DNA from: Sphingomonas jejuensis
GTDB lineage: Bacteria > Pseudomonadota > Alphaproteobacteria > Sphingomonadales > Sphingomonadaceae
Length of the DNA stretch: 64,000 bases
Direction: 5' to 3'
Assembly (NCBI RefSeq): GCF_011927695.1
Contig: NZ_JAATJE010000001.1
Coordinates: forward strand, 930,001-994,000
The translations under genes and the position numbers were made by a program. The notes below the pieces were generated by a model. It saw nothing but the letters and a program-made list of their open reading frames with translations, had not been told where the DNA came from and searched no databases. Positions 62,272 to 64,000 of this stretch are shown here, in pieces (within the stretch, counting starts at the first letter, position 1; every line of letters starts with the position of its first letter).

Positions 62272-63927
62272 ATGACACCGAACCCAATCAGGCGCGCGGC
62301 GCTCTTGCTGCTGCTGTCCTCGCCCATGCCCGCCCTTGCCCAGAGTGGGCTGGACCGCGCCGATCCGGATGTGATCCAAGGGGAGCTTCCGCCGACGCCC
62401 GAGCCGGACACACCCGGCACGCCGGTGCCCGTGCAGACCGACGCTCCCACCCCGGACGCGGTTCTGGAGGACGGCATCTTCGTCGGCGCGATCCGGGTCG
62501 AAGGGTTGACGGTGCTTCCCTCCGAAAGCTTTGCCGCGACCATCGAACCCTATCTCGGCCGCCGGCTGAACCGCGTCGACCAGCAGGCGCTCGCCTCCGC
62601 CGTGGCCGCAACGGCCCGCAAGTCGGGGCTTGTCCTCGCCACCGCCCGCATCTCACCGCAGAGCGTGCGCGCCGGCGTGCTTCGCGTCCGCGTGGACGAA
62701 GGCCGGATTGCCGCCGTCCGCGTGGCCGGTGCCCGCAACGATCTGGCGGAGGCCATCCTGCGCCGGCTGGCGTCGGGCAATCCCGTGATGATCGGCGAGC
62801 TGGAACGGCAGCTTCTGCTGGCAGGCGACGTGGCGGGCGTGCGCGTGCGCCGTGCGCGGCTGCTGCGCGAGGGCGAGTTGAACGTCCTTGCCGTCGACCT
62901 CAGCGAGGATCGCTTCGGCGCGACGGCCTTCTTCGACAATTGGGGCACCCGGTCGATCGGGCCGATCCAGGGGCAGCTGACCGCGGATGCCCGCCGGCTG
63001 GTGACGCCGGGCGACGAGCTGACGCTGGCCGCCGCCGTGACGCCGGTCGACTTCCAGGAATTCCTCTATGGCAGCCTGCGCTACACCGCGCCGTTGAACA
63101 CGGACGGGACGACGCTGGCCGGCACCGTCTCCGTTGCGCGGACGGAGCCGAGCGGGCGATTTTCCCGGCGCGACCTGATCGGCGACAGCGTCGGCGTGCG
63201 CGGTGCGCTGCGCCACCCGCTCATCCGCCGCTACAAGGCGAGCCTGTGGGGCACGCTTGGCTTCGGCTACCGCGATGTGGTGCAGGACTGGCGGAGCGAA
63301 CGCATCCGGGAGGACCGCGTCACCAGCGCGACCGCACGTCTCAACGGCACCATCCTGATCCCGCAGGGCCGGATCACCGGAAGCATGCTGCTGACGCAGG
63401 GCATCGACCTGTTCAACCCGACGCGCGAGGGCGATCCGATGGCGTCGCGCGACGATGGCGACGGCCGCTTCACCAAGGTGGAATTCCGCGCCACGCTCGA
63501 CATGGCCGTGAAAGGTCCGGTCAGCCTGGCACTGTCGGGCGAGGCGCAGTTCGCATCGCGCGCATTGCTCTCCGGTGAGGAGATGGGCCTGGGCGGCCCG
63601 CGCTTCGGCCGCGGTTACGACTATCGCGAGCGCTCCGGTGACGAAGGCGTGGCCGGCGCGGCGGAGCTGCGCTGGGCGATCGCCGACCGGATCGGGCCGC
63701 TGCAGGCCGTCCAGGTCTACGGCTATGGCGATGCCGGCACGATCTGGAACCTTGGCGAGGGCGACGGGCGGTCGGGCGACCTGTTCTCCGCCGGCGGGGG
63801 GCTGCGCGCCGCGATCGGCCGCGACATCGGCATCGCCGTCGAGCTGGGCGTGCCGATCGGCAAGGATCGGGACGAAACCGGCAACCGCAGCCCGCGGCTG
63901 TCGGCCGAACTCTACCTGAGGATCTGA
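62272..63927 (+). CDS. TpsB-type outer-membrane transporter (ShlB/FhaC/HecB family)
   Basis: A 551-residue Omp85-superfamily protein. A signal peptide (LLLLLSSPMPALAQ) and a proline-rich N-terminal segment precede POTRA domains (FVGAIRVEGLTVLPSESFAA, AVRVAGARNDLAEAIL, VLRVRVDEGRIAAV). A C-terminal beta-barrel follows, with the L6-loop motif FGRGYDYRERSGDEG and a final strand SAELYLRI. Family members secrete TpsA exoproteins across the outer membrane. No TpsA gene is visible here. It is divergent from the FecR gene, with 147 bases between. Confidence 0.9.
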   Translation: MTPNPIRRAALLLLLSSPMPALAQSGLDRADPDVIQGELPPTPEPDTPGTPVPVQTDAPTPDAVLEDGIFVGAIRVEGLTVLPSESFAATIEPYLGRRLNRVDQQALASAVAATARKSGLVLATARISPQSVRAGVLRVRVDEGRIAAVRVAGARNDLAEAILRRLASGNPVMIGELERQLLLAGDVAGVRVRRARLLREGELNVLAVDLSEDRFGATAFFDNWGTRSIGPIQGQLTADARRLVTPGDELTLAAAVTPVDFQEFLYGSLRYTAPLNTDGTTLAGTVSVARTEPSGRFSRRDLIGDSVGVRGALRHPLIRRYKASLWGTLGFGYRDVVQDWRSERIREDRVTSATARLNGTILIPQGRITGSMLLTQGIDLFNPTREGDPMASRDDGDGRFTKVEFRATLDMAVKGPVSLALSGEAQFASRALLSGEEMGLGGPRFGRGYDYRERSGDEGVAGAAELRWAIADRIGPLQAVQVYGYGDAGTIWNLGEGDGRSGDLFSAGGGLRAAIGRDIGIAVELGVPIGKDRDETGNRSPRLSAELYLRI

Positions 63928-63937
63928 GCGACCGGCG

Positions 63938-64000
63938 TCAGCGGCGGGGCCGGCTGTCCGGCTGATCGGCGACGGCGACGATCGCCAGCAGCCCGACGGC
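63938..64000 (-). CDS. C-terminal fragment of an unidentified protein
   Basis: The last 20 codons of a minus-strand gene enter from the right edge and stop with TGA at 63938-63940. The visible end is hydrophobic, then polar (AVGLLAIVAVADQPDSRPRR), compatible with a final transmembrane helix. It is convergent with the TpsB gene, 10 bases apart. Not identifiable. Confidence 0.4.
   Translation of the reverse strand, partial: AVGLLAIVAVADQPDSRPRR

Overview
The window is a high-GC, gene-dense chromosomal segment that reads as core genome of an alphaproteobacterium of the Sphingomonadaceae (Sphingomonas-like). Pointers to that group are the yqeY-dnaG-rpoD order, a pyruvate dehydrogenase E1 beta subunit with an N-terminal lipoyl domain, fused IspDF, TrmFO, a DUF4170 protein, dusB followed by ntrYX and hfq-hflX, and an Hfq with two Sm domains in one chain as in Zymomonas. 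Many genes overlap by 4 bases (ATGA or GTGA), and GTG and TTG starts are common (dnaG, gyrA, pdhA, ispDF, hflX, tmk, holB and others). No insertion sequence, prophage or CRISPR array was seen.

Layout. 1-4.6 kb: minus-strand yqeY-dnaG-rpoD, then the start of an unknown gene whose ribosome-binding site lies in a hairpin. 4.8-10.9 kb: carA and carB, separated by a small oppositely oriented membrane-protein gene, then greA and a rhomboid protease. 10.9-13.2 kb: a DUF4170 gene and a four-gene translationally coupled envelope operon (YqjD/YqjE-like) behind a candidate EcfG general-stress promoter. 13.3-17.5 kb: eno, an FtsB/DivIC-like gene, pdhA and pdhB. 17.6-20.8 kb: a TadG-TadE-TadE pilus-associated operon. 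20.8-30.1 kb: a phytoene-synthase-like protein, an EF-hand protein, trmFO, an HdeD-like protein, DUF488, gyrA, an SDR, a secreted TPR protein and an Lrp regulator. 30.3-38.7 kb: an unusual histidine-kinase-like protein, a duplicated lipoprotein pair (one copy fused to OmpA), DUF805, two tRNAs, a small lipoprotein, ettA, a broken secreted ORF, a VOC protein and a NYN-LOTUS protein. 38.7-49.7 kb: O-antigen ligase-like, lipA, a COQ10-like gene, pncC/cinA, ispDF, dusB, ntrYX, hfq and hflX. 49.7-58.0 kb: a compact nine-gene minus-strand unit (mltB-like, dac, tmk, holB, metG, tatD, MBL hydrolase, retropepsin-like protease, mazG). 58.2-64 kb: tRNA-Ser, a CHASE2-EAL phosphodiesterase, a secreted FecR protein with a proline-rich linker and polyaspartate tail, and a divergent two-partner-secretion transporter.

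Most of the window is housekeeping. The best candidate for something little described is the last block, where a c-di-GMP phosphodiesterase with an extracytoplasmic sensor lies next to a secreted polyanionic FecR protein and an outer-membrane TpsB with no visible TpsA. Other points worth attention are the tandem Hfq with one bare rim, the duplicated lipoprotein domain with OmpA fusion, the kinase-like protein with a degraded ATPase domain, the stress-promoter candidates, and a secreted ORF interrupted by an in-frame TGA.
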